A stretch of DNA of 64,000 bases from CAVPTL01 sp963727235 (GTDB lineage Bacteria; Actinomycetota; Thermoleophilia; Gaiellales; JAICJC01). Where the stretch lies: positions 1-64,000 of the forward strand of contig CAVSFZ010000002.1 of assembly GCA_963727235.1 (NCBI GenBank), read 5' to 3'. Shown here in pieces: positions 16,442 to 24,539 of the stretch (within the stretch, counting starts at the first letter, position 1; each line of letters begins with the position of its first letter). The position numbers were made by a program, and so were the translations under genes. The notes under the pieces are model-generated. The model was not told where the DNA came from. It made no database searches and worked only from the letters and a program-made list of their open reading frames with translations.

Positions 16442-17050
16442 CGGGTGCTCCAACGGTGGATGGCGCTGCAGATGCGTACGGGTGAGCTGCTCTGCCAGGT
16501 CGGCGTCGCCGGCGGTGATCGCCGCGAGGATCTGCTCGTGCTCACCCGCCCAGGCTTCGACCCCGTCTGACTCGCTGGCCTGGGCGGCGAAGATGGCGAA
16601 GCTGATGCGGGTGACCCACAGGAGCTCGGCAAAGTGGGTGAGGTGATCGTTGCCCGATGCCGCCACCAACGCCAGATGAAACTCGCGGTTTGAGTTGAGC
16701 GCGTCGGCGGGATGCAGCGCCGCACGCTGCTCGGCGATGGCGGTGGCCATCCGCTCCAGCTCGGCTGGTTCACGCCGCTCAGCGGCCAACCGGGCGGCGA
16801 ACGGCTCGATCGCAAGCCGCGCCACCCAGGCCGCATTCATATCGTTGAAATCGACCCCGCTGACGGTGGCGCCGTGATTGGGCTGGAGCGTGACCAGGCC
16901 CTCGCCGGCGAGCCGCCGAAGCGCCTCTCGCAGCGGCGTACGGGACACACCCAGCTCAGCTGCGATCGTCTCCTGCGGCAGCCGTGACCCGCGCGGCAGC
17001 GCTCCGGTCAGAATCTGCTCTCGCAGTACTGCGTGAACCTGATCGACCAC
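16430..17050 (-). CDS. GntR family transcriptional regulator, FCD (FadR-like) subfamily
   Basis: The N-terminal winged helix reads LREQILTGALPRGSRLPQET, then IAAELGVSRTPLREALRRLA, the GntR signature. An all-helical FCD effector domain follows (AIEPFAARLAAER, FHLALVAASGNDHLTHFAEL, EHEQILAAITAGDADLAEQL). FCD regulators respond to carboxylates or amino-acid derivatives. The start is uncertain. GTG 17050 gives 206 residues and lies downstream of the likely -10 (TAATGT, 17094-17099). TTG at 17104 or 17122 would add a helical lead (SIIQESVRQIQIAS) but would lie upstream of that promoter. Sites matching its own promoter precede hpaG and the permease, so it is the probable regulator of the catabolic locus and of itself. 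Confidence 0.82.
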   Translation of the reverse strand: MVDQVHAVLREQILTGALPRGSRLPQETIAAELGVSRTPLREALRRLAGEGLVTLQPNHGATVSGVDFNDMNAAWVARLAIEPFAARLAAERREPAELERMATAIAEQRAALHPADALNSNREFHLALVAASGNDHLTHFAELLWVTRISFAIFAAQASESDGVEAWAGEHEQILAAITAGDADLAEQLTRTHLQRHPPLEHPDPA

Positions 17051-17089
17051 ACTTGCGATCTGGATCTGTCGGACTGACTCCTGGATGAT

Positions 17090-17102
17090 GGATACATTAC
17101 GC
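17090..17102. promoter_or_regulatory. GntR/FCD operator C at the regulator's own promoter
   Basis: GGATACATTACGC; the minus strand reads TAATGTATCC against ATACTGTATCC at sites A and B. It contains the minus-strand -10 TAATGT. It is more degenerate than A and B, as is common for autoregulatory sites. Confidence 0.5.
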
Positions 17103-17132
17103 AATCGCCGGTCGGGGATCAACCGTCTGCGA

Positions 17133-18323
17133 TCACACCTCGCGCAGCGGCGAGAGCATCCGTTCCACGCCGCGTTTCTCGAGCCCGCGGGCGACGATTA
17201 GCCGCTGGATTTCGGAGGTGCCCTCCCAGATCCGATCGACTCGCAGCTCACGCAGAAACCGTTCGGCGGTGGTGGTGCGCATGTAGCCGCGGCCGCCGAA
17301 GGTCTGGACGGCCCGATCGGCGCAGCGGTATGCGGCCTCGGAGGCAAACAGCTTGGCCATGGCGGCGCGGCCGTGGATCAGCTTGGGGTCGGCACCGTCA
17401 TCCACCATCTGGGCGACCTGATAGGTCAGCAGCCGGGCGGCGGCGCAGTCGGCGGCGGAGTCGGCCAGCGGGAAGCTGACGCCCTGGAAGTCGTAGATCC
17501 GCTCGCCGAACTGCTCGCGCTCGATCGCCCAGTCGACTGACTCGGTCAGCAGCCGCCGCATCGCGCCCACGCAGCGGGCTGCGATGTGGATGCGCTCCTC
17601 GACGAACCACTCGTTCTGCAGCTCGTCGCCGCGGCCGATGGCATCGGAGCCACCCAGCACCGCGTCCTCGGAGACCTCGACGTCGTAGCGCACGGTGGGA
17701 TGGCCGTGGGGATAGCTGTGGGTGAACGGCGGATTGTCCGCGATCTCGATGCCGGGCCGGTCGCGATCCACCAGAAACAGGGTGGGCAGGCGCCGGTCGC
17801 CGTCGATCACGTTGGTCATGACGATGTCGAAGTCGCACACGTCGCCGGACGTGACGAACCACTTCTCTCCACGGATGCGCCAGCCGTTGGCGGTGCGCTC
17901 GGCGGTGGTGCTGATGCCACCGGGGTCGGAGCCCGAGCCGCCCTCGGTGACCGCGTAGGCGTCGGCGCGCTCGCCCCGCAGCGTCGGCAGCAGGTAGCGC
18001 TCGATCTGCTCCGGGGTGCCGCGCGAGAGCACGTTGTATCCGCCCCCGATCACCCACCAGATGCCGTTGGTGTTGCGGCCCAGCTCCTCCTGCACGAGCA
18101 CCTGCTCGAACGCGTTCCAGCCCTGACCGCCGTGCTCGGTGCTGTGGTTGCCGCCGGTCAGGCGAGCTTCACGGGCACGATCCTGGATGCCTTTGACGAT
18201 GGCCGGGTCGAGCGGGCCGTGGTTCAGCTCGGCCGCGACCTCGTGCGGGATGCACTCCTCGTCCACAAACCTGGCAGCGCGATCACGCAGCTCCCGCTGG
18301 CTATCAGTGAGCTCGAAGTCCAT
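17133..18323 (-). CDS. Acyl-CoA dehydrogenase
   Basis: A 396-residue FAD-dependent acyl-CoA dehydrogenase. YAVTEGGSGSDPGG is the flavin/substrate motif near residue 125. WFVTSGDVCDFDIVMT, REQFGERIYDFQGVSFPLAD and the C-terminal QTFGGRGYMRTTTAERFLRE with IWEGTSEIQRLIVARG follow; the Glu of WEGTSE is a known catalytic-base position. It would introduce the alpha-beta double bond in an acyl-CoA and pass electrons to ETF. It lies downstream of the glpK gene on the same strand, with repeat copy 2 between them. Its substrate is unknown, and the glycerol kinase link may be incidental. Confidence 0.9.
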   Translation of the reverse strand: MDFELTDSQRELRDRAARFVDEECIPHEVAAELNHGPLDPAIVKGIQDRAREARLTGGNHSTEHGGQGWNAFEQVLVQEELGRNTNGIWWVIGGGYNVLSRGTPEQIERYLLPTLRGERADAYAVTEGGSGSDPGGISTTAERTANGWRIRGEKWFVTSGDVCDFDIVMTNVIDGDRRLPTLFLVDRDRPGIEIADNPPFTHSYPHGHPTVRYDVEVSEDAVLGGSDAIGRGDELQNEWFVEERIHIAARCVGAMRRLLTESVDWAIEREQFGERIYDFQGVSFPLADSAADCAAARLLTYQVAQMVDDGADPKLIHGRAAMAKLFASEAAYRCADRAVQTFGGRGYMRTTTAERFLRELRVDRIWEGTSEIQRLIVARGLEKRGVERMLSPLREV

Positions 18324-18347
18324 GGCCGGCGAACGCTAGCCGACGAC

Positions 18348-18380
18348 ATGAATAAATGGTGCCAGGCACCATTTATTCAC
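18348..18380. repeat. Palindromic intergenic repeat, copy 2 (AAATGG class)
   Basis: Arms TGAATAAATGGTGCC / GGCACCATTTATTCA with central A, 31 bp perfect; the outermost pair (A18348/C18380) is mismatched. The right arm supplies the TGA of glpK on the minus strand. Unlike most copies it sits between two co-directional genes (glpK and the acyl-CoA dehydrogenase), 25 bp before the latter's start. Confidence 0.9.
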
Positions 18381-19789
18381 CCCCTTGCTCGGTGGACGGC
18401 GGTGAGCCAGGCGTCGTGGAGGGCGTCGGCGTCGGCGCGATCCATGGTCGGCTCGAAGCGTTCGCCGGGACGGTGGAGGGCGGCCACCTCGGCGGCCGAG
18501 TTCCACACCCCTGCGCCGATCCCGGCCAGGGCGGCGGCGCCTATGCCGGTCATCTCCAGCTCGGCCGACACCTCCACCGGTGCTCCCACCAGATCGGCCT
18601 GCAGCTGCATCAGGAAGCGGTTGGCAACCGCGCCGCCGTCGGCGCGGATCACGCTCGGCGGTTGGCCGCCGGCATCGATCACGTCGCGCACCTGATGGGC
18701 GATCGCCTCCAACCCCGCCCGCACCAGGTGAGCCCTGGTGGTGCCGCGGGTGATGCCCGAGATCATGCCTCTCGCCTCGGTGTCCCACCACGGCGAACCC
18801 AGTCCGGTCAGCGCGGGCACGAAGGCAACCCCGTCGGTGGAGTCGACCGAGCGGGCCAGCGCCTCTGACTCGGCCGCCGAGTCGATCACACCGAGCCCGT
18901 CGCGCAGCCATTGCATCGCCGCCCCGGCGATGAACACCGCCCCCTCCAGTGCGAAAGCGTCGGGCTGAGCCGCGGTCGTGCGCAGCAGGCCGAACGGCGG
19001 CGGAGCGCAGTCATCCCCGGTGTGGGTCAGCACAAACGCGCCCGTGCCGTAGGTGGCCTTGCACTGGCCCGCGACCACGCAGCCCTGCCCGAACAGGGCG
19101 GCGTGCTGGTCGCCGGCGATGCCGCAGATGGGGACGGTCGCACCCAGTAGCTCCGCGTCCCCGACGTGGCCCGCAGACGGCACGATCGTCGGCAGGATGC
19201 CCGGGTCGATGTCGAACAGGCCGAGCAGCTCGGGATCCCAGTCGCCGTCTCGGAGCGAGTACAGCATCGTCCGCGACGCGTTGGTGCGATCGACGGCGTG
19301 CACCCCGCCGCGTGTCAGGTTCCACACCAGCCAGCTATCGATCGTGCCGAAGGCGAGATCCCTCACGGCGACGCGATCGAGCAGCCAGCGCAGCTTCGAC
19401 GCCGAGAAGTAGGGATCGGGCACCAACCCGGTGCGCTCGCGGATCAGCTCTGCGGGGAGCGCGGCGCAGGCCTCGGCCGTGCGCCGGTCCTGCCACACGA
19501 TGGCGGGATGCAGCGGCCGGCCCGTGACCCGATCCCACACCACCGTCGTCTCCCGCTGGTTGGTGATCCCGATCGCCCGCAGCTCACGCACGTCTCTCCC
19601 GGCATCGGCCAGGGCGGCCTCGGCGGTGGCGAGCACCGCCTGCCAGATCTCGGCTGGATCGTGCTCGACCCAGCCGGGCTGGGGGAAGCTCTGCGCGAGC
19701 TCGCGGTAGCCGCGGCCGATCACCTCGAGCCGGTCGTCGACCACCAGGCAGGTGGTACCGGTCGTCCCCTGATCGATCGACAGGATCAC
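18377..19789 (-). CDS. glpK: Glycerol kinase
   Basis: A 470-residue FGGY-family kinase that phosphorylates glycerol to glycerol 3-phosphate. LSIDQGTTGTTCLVVD (3-18) is the phosphate-binding loop. ITNQRETTVVWDRVTGRPLH is a block specific to glycerol kinases, WQDRRTAEAC follows, and GIAGDQHAALFGQGC and GTGAFVLTHTG are the ATPase-fold loops. It is slightly shorter than the usual 495-505 residues. It is translationally coupled to the upstream MFS gene (GTGA overlap). An MFS partner rather than GlpF is unusual, and this MFS is not of the GlpT type. Its stop codon is formed by repeat copy 2. Confidence 0.93.
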   Translation of the reverse strand: MILSIDQGTTGTTCLVVDDRLEVIGRGYRELAQSFPQPGWVEHDPAEIWQAVLATAEAALADAGRDVRELRAIGITNQRETTVVWDRVTGRPLHPAIVWQDRRTAEACAALPAELIRERTGLVPDPYFSASKLRWLLDRVAVRDLAFGTIDSWLVWNLTRGGVHAVDRTNASRTMLYSLRDGDWDPELLGLFDIDPGILPTIVPSAGHVGDAELLGATVPICGIAGDQHAALFGQGCVVAGQCKATYGTGAFVLTHTGDDCAPPPFGLLRTTAAQPDAFALEGAVFIAGAAMQWLRDGLGVIDSAAESEALARSVDSTDGVAFVPALTGLGSPWWDTEARGMISGITRGTTRAHLVRAGLEAIAHQVRDVIDAGGQPPSVIRADGGAVANRFLMQLQADLVGAPVEVSAELEMTGIGAAALAGIGAGVWNSAAEVAALHRPGERFEPTMDRADADALHDAWLTAVHRARG

Positions 19790-20961
19790 AGCAGCGACGG
19801 GGCCGGCTCGGGATCAGACTGTGGGTTGGGCACCGCCCACAGCAGCCACACGCCGACGCCCACCAGCAGCGCCGCGCTCAGCCCGTAGGCCGTGGCGTCA
19901 CCGAGGGTGTCTGCGATCAGCCCTGCCACCGGCGATCCGAGCACGCTGGCCACTCCCCACGACATCATCGTGACTCCCGAGATGGTGGCGGTACCGAGGC
20001 CGTATCGGCGAGCCGCAATCACCGCGATCGGCAGCGCAACGGTGTACACGACAGCGCTGGCAGGCCCGCGCGCCAGCACCATCAAGACCACCGATGCTGA
20101 CGCCAGCGAGAACATCACCGGCACCAGCGTCGCCGCTTGGCCCAGGCAAGCCCAGCCCGCTGCGCGCGACGACGACGCCCAGCCGCCGCGAGAAACAACG
20201 GCGCTGACCACGATGAAGATCGCCGCGGCGATCGAGAACACCAACCCGATCGGGCCCGAGGAGAATCCGTCGGCGGCCAGCTCCAGCGGCGCGAGCAGGT
20301 TCACAACTCCGTCCACGAACCCGACAACCAGCATCATCAGCACAGCGCCGGTGATCACGCGGCTGCGGGCCATCACCCCCATGGTTCGCCGGAGGGACAC
20401 GGTGTCAATCGCGTGCGGCGTGCCCGCAGGAATCAAGCACAGCCACACGGCGACCAACGACTGCAGCGCCGCGTAGCCGAGGAAGGCCGCTTCGATCGAG
20501 AAGCGCTCTGCCAGATATCCCACCAGTACCGGTCCGGCGAGATTGCCCATACCGGCGACCGTCACCGTGAACCCGACCGTGGCTGCGCGGGCTTGCTCGG
20601 TGCTCAGATCCGACAGCCACGAGAGTCCCGCCGTCCAGACGAACGCCGATGCCACACCAAACAGCATGCGCGCCGCCATCACCGTCTCGAATGAGCCGGC
20701 GAGCGCCTGCAGCGCAGCCGAGATCGCCAGCAGGAAGGCGGCCGCGATCGTCACCCGCCTGGCGCCGACGCGATCGGCCAGCACGCCGGCTGGGATCGCA
20801 CTGACCGTCACCGCAAGTGCCGAGGCCGACAGCAGCGCTCCGGCCTGAACCTTCGACAGGTCGAGCTGGTCCGAGTACAGCGGGATGATCGGAATGATCG
20901 CGAACAGGATGAACTCGACCATGAACAGGAGCACGAGAATGGCTGCGGCCGATCGACGCAT
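19786..20961 (-). CDS. MFS transporter (12-helix)
   Basis: A 391-residue membrane protein. AAAILVLLFMVEFILFAIIP is helix 1; the GVLADRVGARRVTIAAAFLL loop and helix correspond to MFS motif A. About 12 hydrophobic helices follow. ATG 20961 is chosen because a longer reading would cross the divergent promoter. It heads the MFS-glpK operon. The divergent spacer to the LysA-like gene is only 31 bp, and a minus-strand TACGCT lies 7 nt before the ATG, so both genes look leaderless. Substrate unknown. Confidence 0.87.
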   Translation of the reverse strand: MRRSAAAILVLLFMVEFILFAIIPIIPLYSDQLDLSKVQAGALLSASALAVTVSAIPAGVLADRVGARRVTIAAAFLLAISAALQALAGSFETVMAARMLFGVASAFVWTAGLSWLSDLSTEQARAATVGFTVTVAGMGNLAGPVLVGYLAERFSIEAAFLGYAALQSLVAVWLCLIPAGTPHAIDTVSLRRTMGVMARSRVITGAVLMMLVVGFVDGVVNLLAPLELAADGFSSGPIGLVFSIAAAIFIVVSAVVSRGGWASSSRAAGWACLGQAATLVPVMFSLASASVVLMVLARGPASAVVYTVALPIAVIAARRYGLGTATISGVTMMSWGVASVLGSPVAGLIADTLGDATAYGLSAALLVGVGVWLLWAVPNPQSDPEPAPSLL

Positions 20962-20980
20962 CGCCGTGAGCGTACACGCG

Positions 20981-20986
20981 TAGACT
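20981..20986 (+). promoter_or_regulatory. -10 box of the LysA-like gene (TAGACT)
   Basis: TAGACT ends 6 nt before GTG 20993, so the transcript would begin at the start codon. No clear -35 is visible; the 31-bp divergent spacer leaves little room for one. Confidence 0.4.
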
Positions 20987-20992
20987 CCGCCG

Positions 20993-22354
20993 GTGACCGC
21001 GGTACCCACCGATGCTGGATTGAGCGTCCGAGACGGACACCTCTGGCTGGAGCAGTGCGATCTGGTCGAGATCGCAGAGCGCTTCTCGACGCCGCTCTAC
21101 GTGATCTCCGAGGATCAGCTGATCCGTAACCTGGAGGCGATCGGAACGGCATTTCGGGCGGCCTGGCCGCACGGCGAGGTGCGCGTGCTGCCGTCGATCA
21201 AGGCCAACCTCTCGCTCGCGGTGCGGCGGGTGCTGACGCGAGCCGGCGCTGGCTGCGACACGTTCGGGCCGGGCGAGCTGCACGCGGCGCTCACGGCTAA
21301 GGTGCCGCCCCACCTGATCTCGGTGAACGGATCGACCAAGAGCGCCGCGGTGATCGAGCAGGCGATGGCCGCGGGGGCGCGCATCACCCTGGACAGCGCA
21401 CCGGAACTCGATCTTGTGGAGGCGGCCGCGGCCCGGCTGGGCAAGCGCGCCCACGTGCGCCTGCGGTTGCGACCCGACTATGAAGGCTTGACCGAGCGCT
21501 CGGACTTCTTTCCCGACGCCGACGTGCGGCTCGCGGCCCAGCGGTACAAGCCCGGCATCCCCACGGAGCAGGCTGTGGCGGTGGGAGCCGCCGCAATCGC
21601 CTCCGACCAGGTCGAACTGACCGGCCTGATGGCCCACCTTGGCCGCCACAGCGCAGATCTGGAGGTATGGCGAGGCATGGCGGCGAGCTTCGCAGAGCTG
21701 ATCGTGCGGGTCTGCTCCGCGTGGGACGGGTGGCGGCCGCAGGAGATCGACATCGGCGGCGGCTTCCCCGCCCCGCGTGATCCCACCTCCCCCACCGGCG
21801 CGGCGGCAGCGCCAATCGGGGAGTACGCGGCCGCGGTTGCCGGCACGCTCGCCGGCAGGCTGTCCGACCGCGGGCTCGATCCGTCAGGGATCGCTCTCGA
21901 GGTCGAGCCTGGCCGCTCGCTCCACGCCGACGCGGGCGTGCATCTGACCTCCGTGCGCGGACTCAAACGCCAGCACGCGCCGGTGGCGTGGGCGTGGGTC
22001 GAGACCGACACCACCGAGATGTTCATGGCCGACCTCTTGATCGAACACGCCCACTTTCGCCCGGTGGTCGCCTCCCGCGCCGACCAGCCCGCAGGCGTGA
22101 CTGCGGATATCGTGGGTATGTCGTGTGGTTTCGACGTGCTTGCGCAGCAGACCGAACTCCCGGAGGTTGAGGTGAACGATGTGATCGCCTTCCTGGACAC
22201 CGGCGCCTACCAGGACGCGTGTGCCGGCAACTTCAACGCTCTACCGCGACCGGGCACCGTGCTGGTGCGAGGCGATCAGGCCGAGTGGATCAAGCGCCCC
22301 GAGACGGTGGCCGAGGTGTTCGCCCGCGACATCGTGCCCGAGCGCCTGCGATGA
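20993..22354 (+). CDS. Diaminopimelate/ornithine decarboxylase family PLP enzyme (LysA-like)
   Basis: A 453-residue alanine-racemase-fold decarboxylase. FSTPLYVISEDQLIRNLEAI is the N-terminal entry. The PLP lysine is in LPSIKANLSLAV, a variant of the usual YAVKAN. Further marks are GPGELHAAL, the phosphate loop EIDIGGGFP, LEVEPGRSLHADAG, and the C-terminal DVIAFLDTGAYQDACAGNFN. The conserved CESxD is replaced by MSCGFDVLAQQTELP, so substrate specificity may differ from true DAP decarboxylase. No lysine genes surround it; its partner is an aldose epimerase (ATGA overlap). GTG 20993 is leaderless. Confidence 0.85.
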   Translation: MTAVPTDAGLSVRDGHLWLEQCDLVEIAERFSTPLYVISEDQLIRNLEAIGTAFRAAWPHGEVRVLPSIKANLSLAVRRVLTRAGAGCDTFGPGELHAALTAKVPPHLISVNGSTKSAAVIEQAMAAGARITLDSAPELDLVEAAAARLGKRAHVRLRLRPDYEGLTERSDFFPDADVRLAAQRYKPGIPTEQAVAVGAAAIASDQVELTGLMAHLGRHSADLEVWRGMAASFAELIVRVCSAWDGWRPQEIDIGGGFPAPRDPTSPTGAAAAPIGEYAAAVAGTLAGRLSDRGLDPSGIALEVEPGRSLHADAGVHLTSVRGLKRQHAPVAWAWVETDTTEMFMADLLIEHAHFRPVVASRADQPAGVTADIVGMSCGFDVLAQQTELPEVEVNDVIAFLDTGAYQDACAGNFNALPRPGTVLVRGDQAEWIKRPETVAEVFARDIVPERLR

Positions 22355-23202
22355 GCGTCACCATCACCTCCGGGGAGCTCGAGGCCACCTTCGTGCCCAA
22401 GCTGGCGATGGTGGGCGCGTCGCTGACGCACCGCCGGGAGGAGCTGCTGGGCATGGGCAACGGCGTGGAGGGCTACCGCGATCGCGCGTCCACGTTCGGT
22501 ATCCCGCTGCTGCACCCATGGGCCAACCGCCTCGACATCCCGCTCAGCTCGCCGCTGCTGCACCCCGACCCCAACGGCATCCCGATCCATGGCGTGAACC
22601 CCTCGGCGCTGCCGTTCGACCTGCTCGAGCAGTCGCCCGATCGGGTGGTCGCCGAGTACACGACCGAGCGTTCGCCCCAGGCGCTGGAGGTGTTCCCCCA
22701 CCCGCACCGGCTGGAGGTGGCCGCAGAGGTGGCCGACTCGGATCTGACGATCCACACCACTCTGCATGCCCTCGGCGACGCGGTGCCGGTCGCGTTCGGT
22801 TACCACCCGTATCTGTGCCCGCCGGGAGCCGACCGCAGCACCTGGGAGATCGCTGTGCCGAACATGCCCCAGCTCGTGCTGGACGATCGCATGCTGCCGA
22901 CGGGCGCCAGCCACCCGGCACACATCGACGGCGGGCCTCTGGGTGGGCGCAGCTTCGACGACGCCTTCGGGCCGGTTGACGACGGGATCGCGTTCACCGT
23001 CGCCGGCGGCGGCCGGACGATCACCGTGACCTTCCTGGAGGGCTACCGCTACGCCCAGATCTACACGCCGCCGGGGGGACAGCTGATCTGCTTCGAGCCG
23101 ATGACCGCGCCCACCAACGCGCTCAAGTCGGGCGCCGGGCTCCAGACACTCGCTCCAGGCGAATCCCACACCGCCGCCTTCCGCATCGCTGTCGGTGAAT
23201 AA
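22351..23202 (+). CDS. Aldose 1-epimerase (galactose mutarotase) family protein
   Basis: A 283-residue beta-sandwich protein. GIPLLHPWANRL, NGIPIHGVNPSALPFDLLEQ and VAFGYHPYLCPPG (with the catalytic-type His) are family blocks. ICFEPMTAPTNALKSG carries the catalytic Glu and ends in the substrate loop. It would interconvert sugar anomers in the cytoplasm. ATG overlaps the LysA-like stop. Its own stop TAA lies inside repeat copy 3, which also holds the stop of the convergent reductase. Confidence 0.87.
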   Translation: MSVTITSGELEATFVPKLAMVGASLTHRREELLGMGNGVEGYRDRASTFGIPLLHPWANRLDIPLSSPLLHPDPNGIPIHGVNPSALPFDLLEQSPDRVVAEYTTERSPQALEVFPHPHRLEVAAEVADSDLTIHTTLHALGDAVPVAFGYHPYLCPPGADRSTWEIAVPNMPQLVLDDRMLPTGASHPAHIDGGPLGGRSFDDAFGPVDDGIAFTVAGGGRTITVTFLEGYRYAQIYTPPGGQLICFEPMTAPTNALKSGAGLQTLAPGESHTAAFRIAVGE

Positions 23203-23226
23203 AAGGTGCCTGGCACCTTTTATTCA
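23195..23226. repeat. Palindromic intergenic repeat, copy 3 (AAAAGG class)
   Basis: Arm GTGAATAAAAGGTGCC, central T, and right arm matching 15 of 16 positions. The left arm holds the TAA of the epimerase and the right arm the TAA of the convergent disulfide reductase. Two convergent genes therefore end within one 32-bp palindrome. Confidence 0.9.
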
Positions 23227-24539
23227 AGGGCGGCGACGGCGAAGTGGATCAGCTCGGAGAAGGTCGGGTAGGGCTGGATGGTGTCGGCCACGACCTCGAT
23301 GGGAACCTGGGCGCGAATCGCGAGCGTGAGCTGGCCGAGCCACTCGCCTGCTTCCGGACCGACCGCCACCGCCCCCACCAGCACCCTGCGCCCCGGATCG
23401 GCGAACACCTTCAAAAGGATCGGCCGCTTGGGCCGCTCGTAGGTCGAGAGCCGAGAGATCGATGTGCGCTCGCCCACCAGCATCCCCTCACCCGTTGTGT
23501 CGCCCACCGAGGCCACCTGGGGATCGGTGAACGTGACCGCCGGGATGGCCGAGTAGTCCACCTGCGCGGGCCGTCCGGCGGCGTCCGCCGCCGCGGCGCG
23601 ACCCTGGTACTTGCCCACGTGAGTGAACATCGCGATCCCGGTCGCGTCTCCCGCCGCCCACACGTTCTCGGCGGCACGCATGCGGCTGTCGACCTCGATC
23701 CCCCGCTTGGAGATCGTCAGCCCGAGCTGCTCGAAGCCGAGATCGCGGACATTCGCTCGGCGCCCGGTGGCGATCAAGATCCGCTCGGCAGTGAGCGTCT
23801 GGCCGCCCGCGAGGTGCATGTGCACGCCCGGCTCGACCCGCTCGATCGACGCTCCCAGGCGAAGCTCGATGCCCTCCTCGACGAAGGCATCGGTGAGCAG
23901 CTTGGCCGCGTCGGCATGATCGCGCGGGATCAAGCGATCGGCCACGTCCACGATTGTGACCGCGCTCCCCATCCGCCGGAAGAACTGGGCCAGCTCGCAC
24001 CCGACGGGGCCGGCGCCGACCACGATCAGACCGGCGGGCGCCTGGTGGGTTGTGGTGGCCTCTCGGTTCGTCCAGTAGTCGACGGTGTCGAGCCCGTCGA
24101 TGGGAGGAATCGACGGTAGCGATCCGGTTGCGATCATCAGGCGCTGGTACGGCACCTCCCGGTCGCCGACCCCGATTACGCCCGGCCGCAGCACGCGCGC
24201 CGAGCCCCGGATCAGCGAGATCTGCTTTTGCTCGAGCCACTCCTCCTGGGAGCTGTCATCGCCACCGCCGGTGACCTGGTCGCGATGCCAGAACACCCGC
24301 GCCGCGTCCAATCTGCCGGTGATCGCCTCGGCGGCGCCGGGAGCACGCCGCGCCGCGGCCACCACCTCGGGCGGCCGCAGGAGCGCCTTGGACGGCATGC
24401 AGGCGAAGTAGGAGCACTCTCCGCCCACCAGCTCGGCCTCGATCAGGGTAATGTCAGTGTCGGGCTCGAACCCGCGCAACGCCCCGGCGAACGCCTCCCC
24501 GGTGGAGCCGCCACCCAGCACGACCACCGCGCCGCTCAC
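23220..24539 (-). CDS. Pyridine nucleotide-disulfide oxidoreductase (class I)
   Basis: A 439-residue flavoprotein of the lipoamide dehydrogenase/mercuric reductase group. The FAD motif VVLGGGSTGEAFAG (6-19) is followed by the redox pair Cys42/Cys47 in GGECSYFACMPSK. A second Rossmann motif, IVVGAGPVGCELAQFFRRMG, binds NAD(P)H; GDATGIAMFTHVGKYQG is the FAD ribityl region. The C-terminal active-site region reads TIQPYPTFSEL, with Tyr-Pro where lipoamide dehydrogenase has His-Pro, so it is probably not a true Lpd. ATG overlaps the stop of the TMADH-like gene, so it is the last gene of that operon. Substrate unknown. Confidence 0.87.
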   Translation of the reverse strand: MSGAVVVLGGGSTGEAFAGALRGFEPDTDITLIEAELVGGECSYFACMPSKALLRPPEVVAAARRAPGAAEAITGRLDAARVFWHRDQVTGGGDDSSQEEWLEQKQISLIRGSARVLRPGVIGVGDREVPYQRLMIATGSLPSIPPIDGLDTVDYWTNREATTTHQAPAGLIVVGAGPVGCELAQFFRRMGSAVTIVDVADRLIPRDHADAAKLLTDAFVEEGIELRLGASIERVEPGVHMHLAGGQTLTAERILIATGRRANVRDLGFEQLGLTISKRGIEVDSRMRAAENVWAAGDATGIAMFTHVGKYQGRAAAADAAGRPAQVDYSAIPAVTFTDPQVASVGDTTGEGMLVGERTSISRLSTYERPKRPILLKVFADPGRRVLVGAVAVGPEAGEWLGQLTLAIRAQVPIEVVADTIQPYPTFSELIHFAVAALE

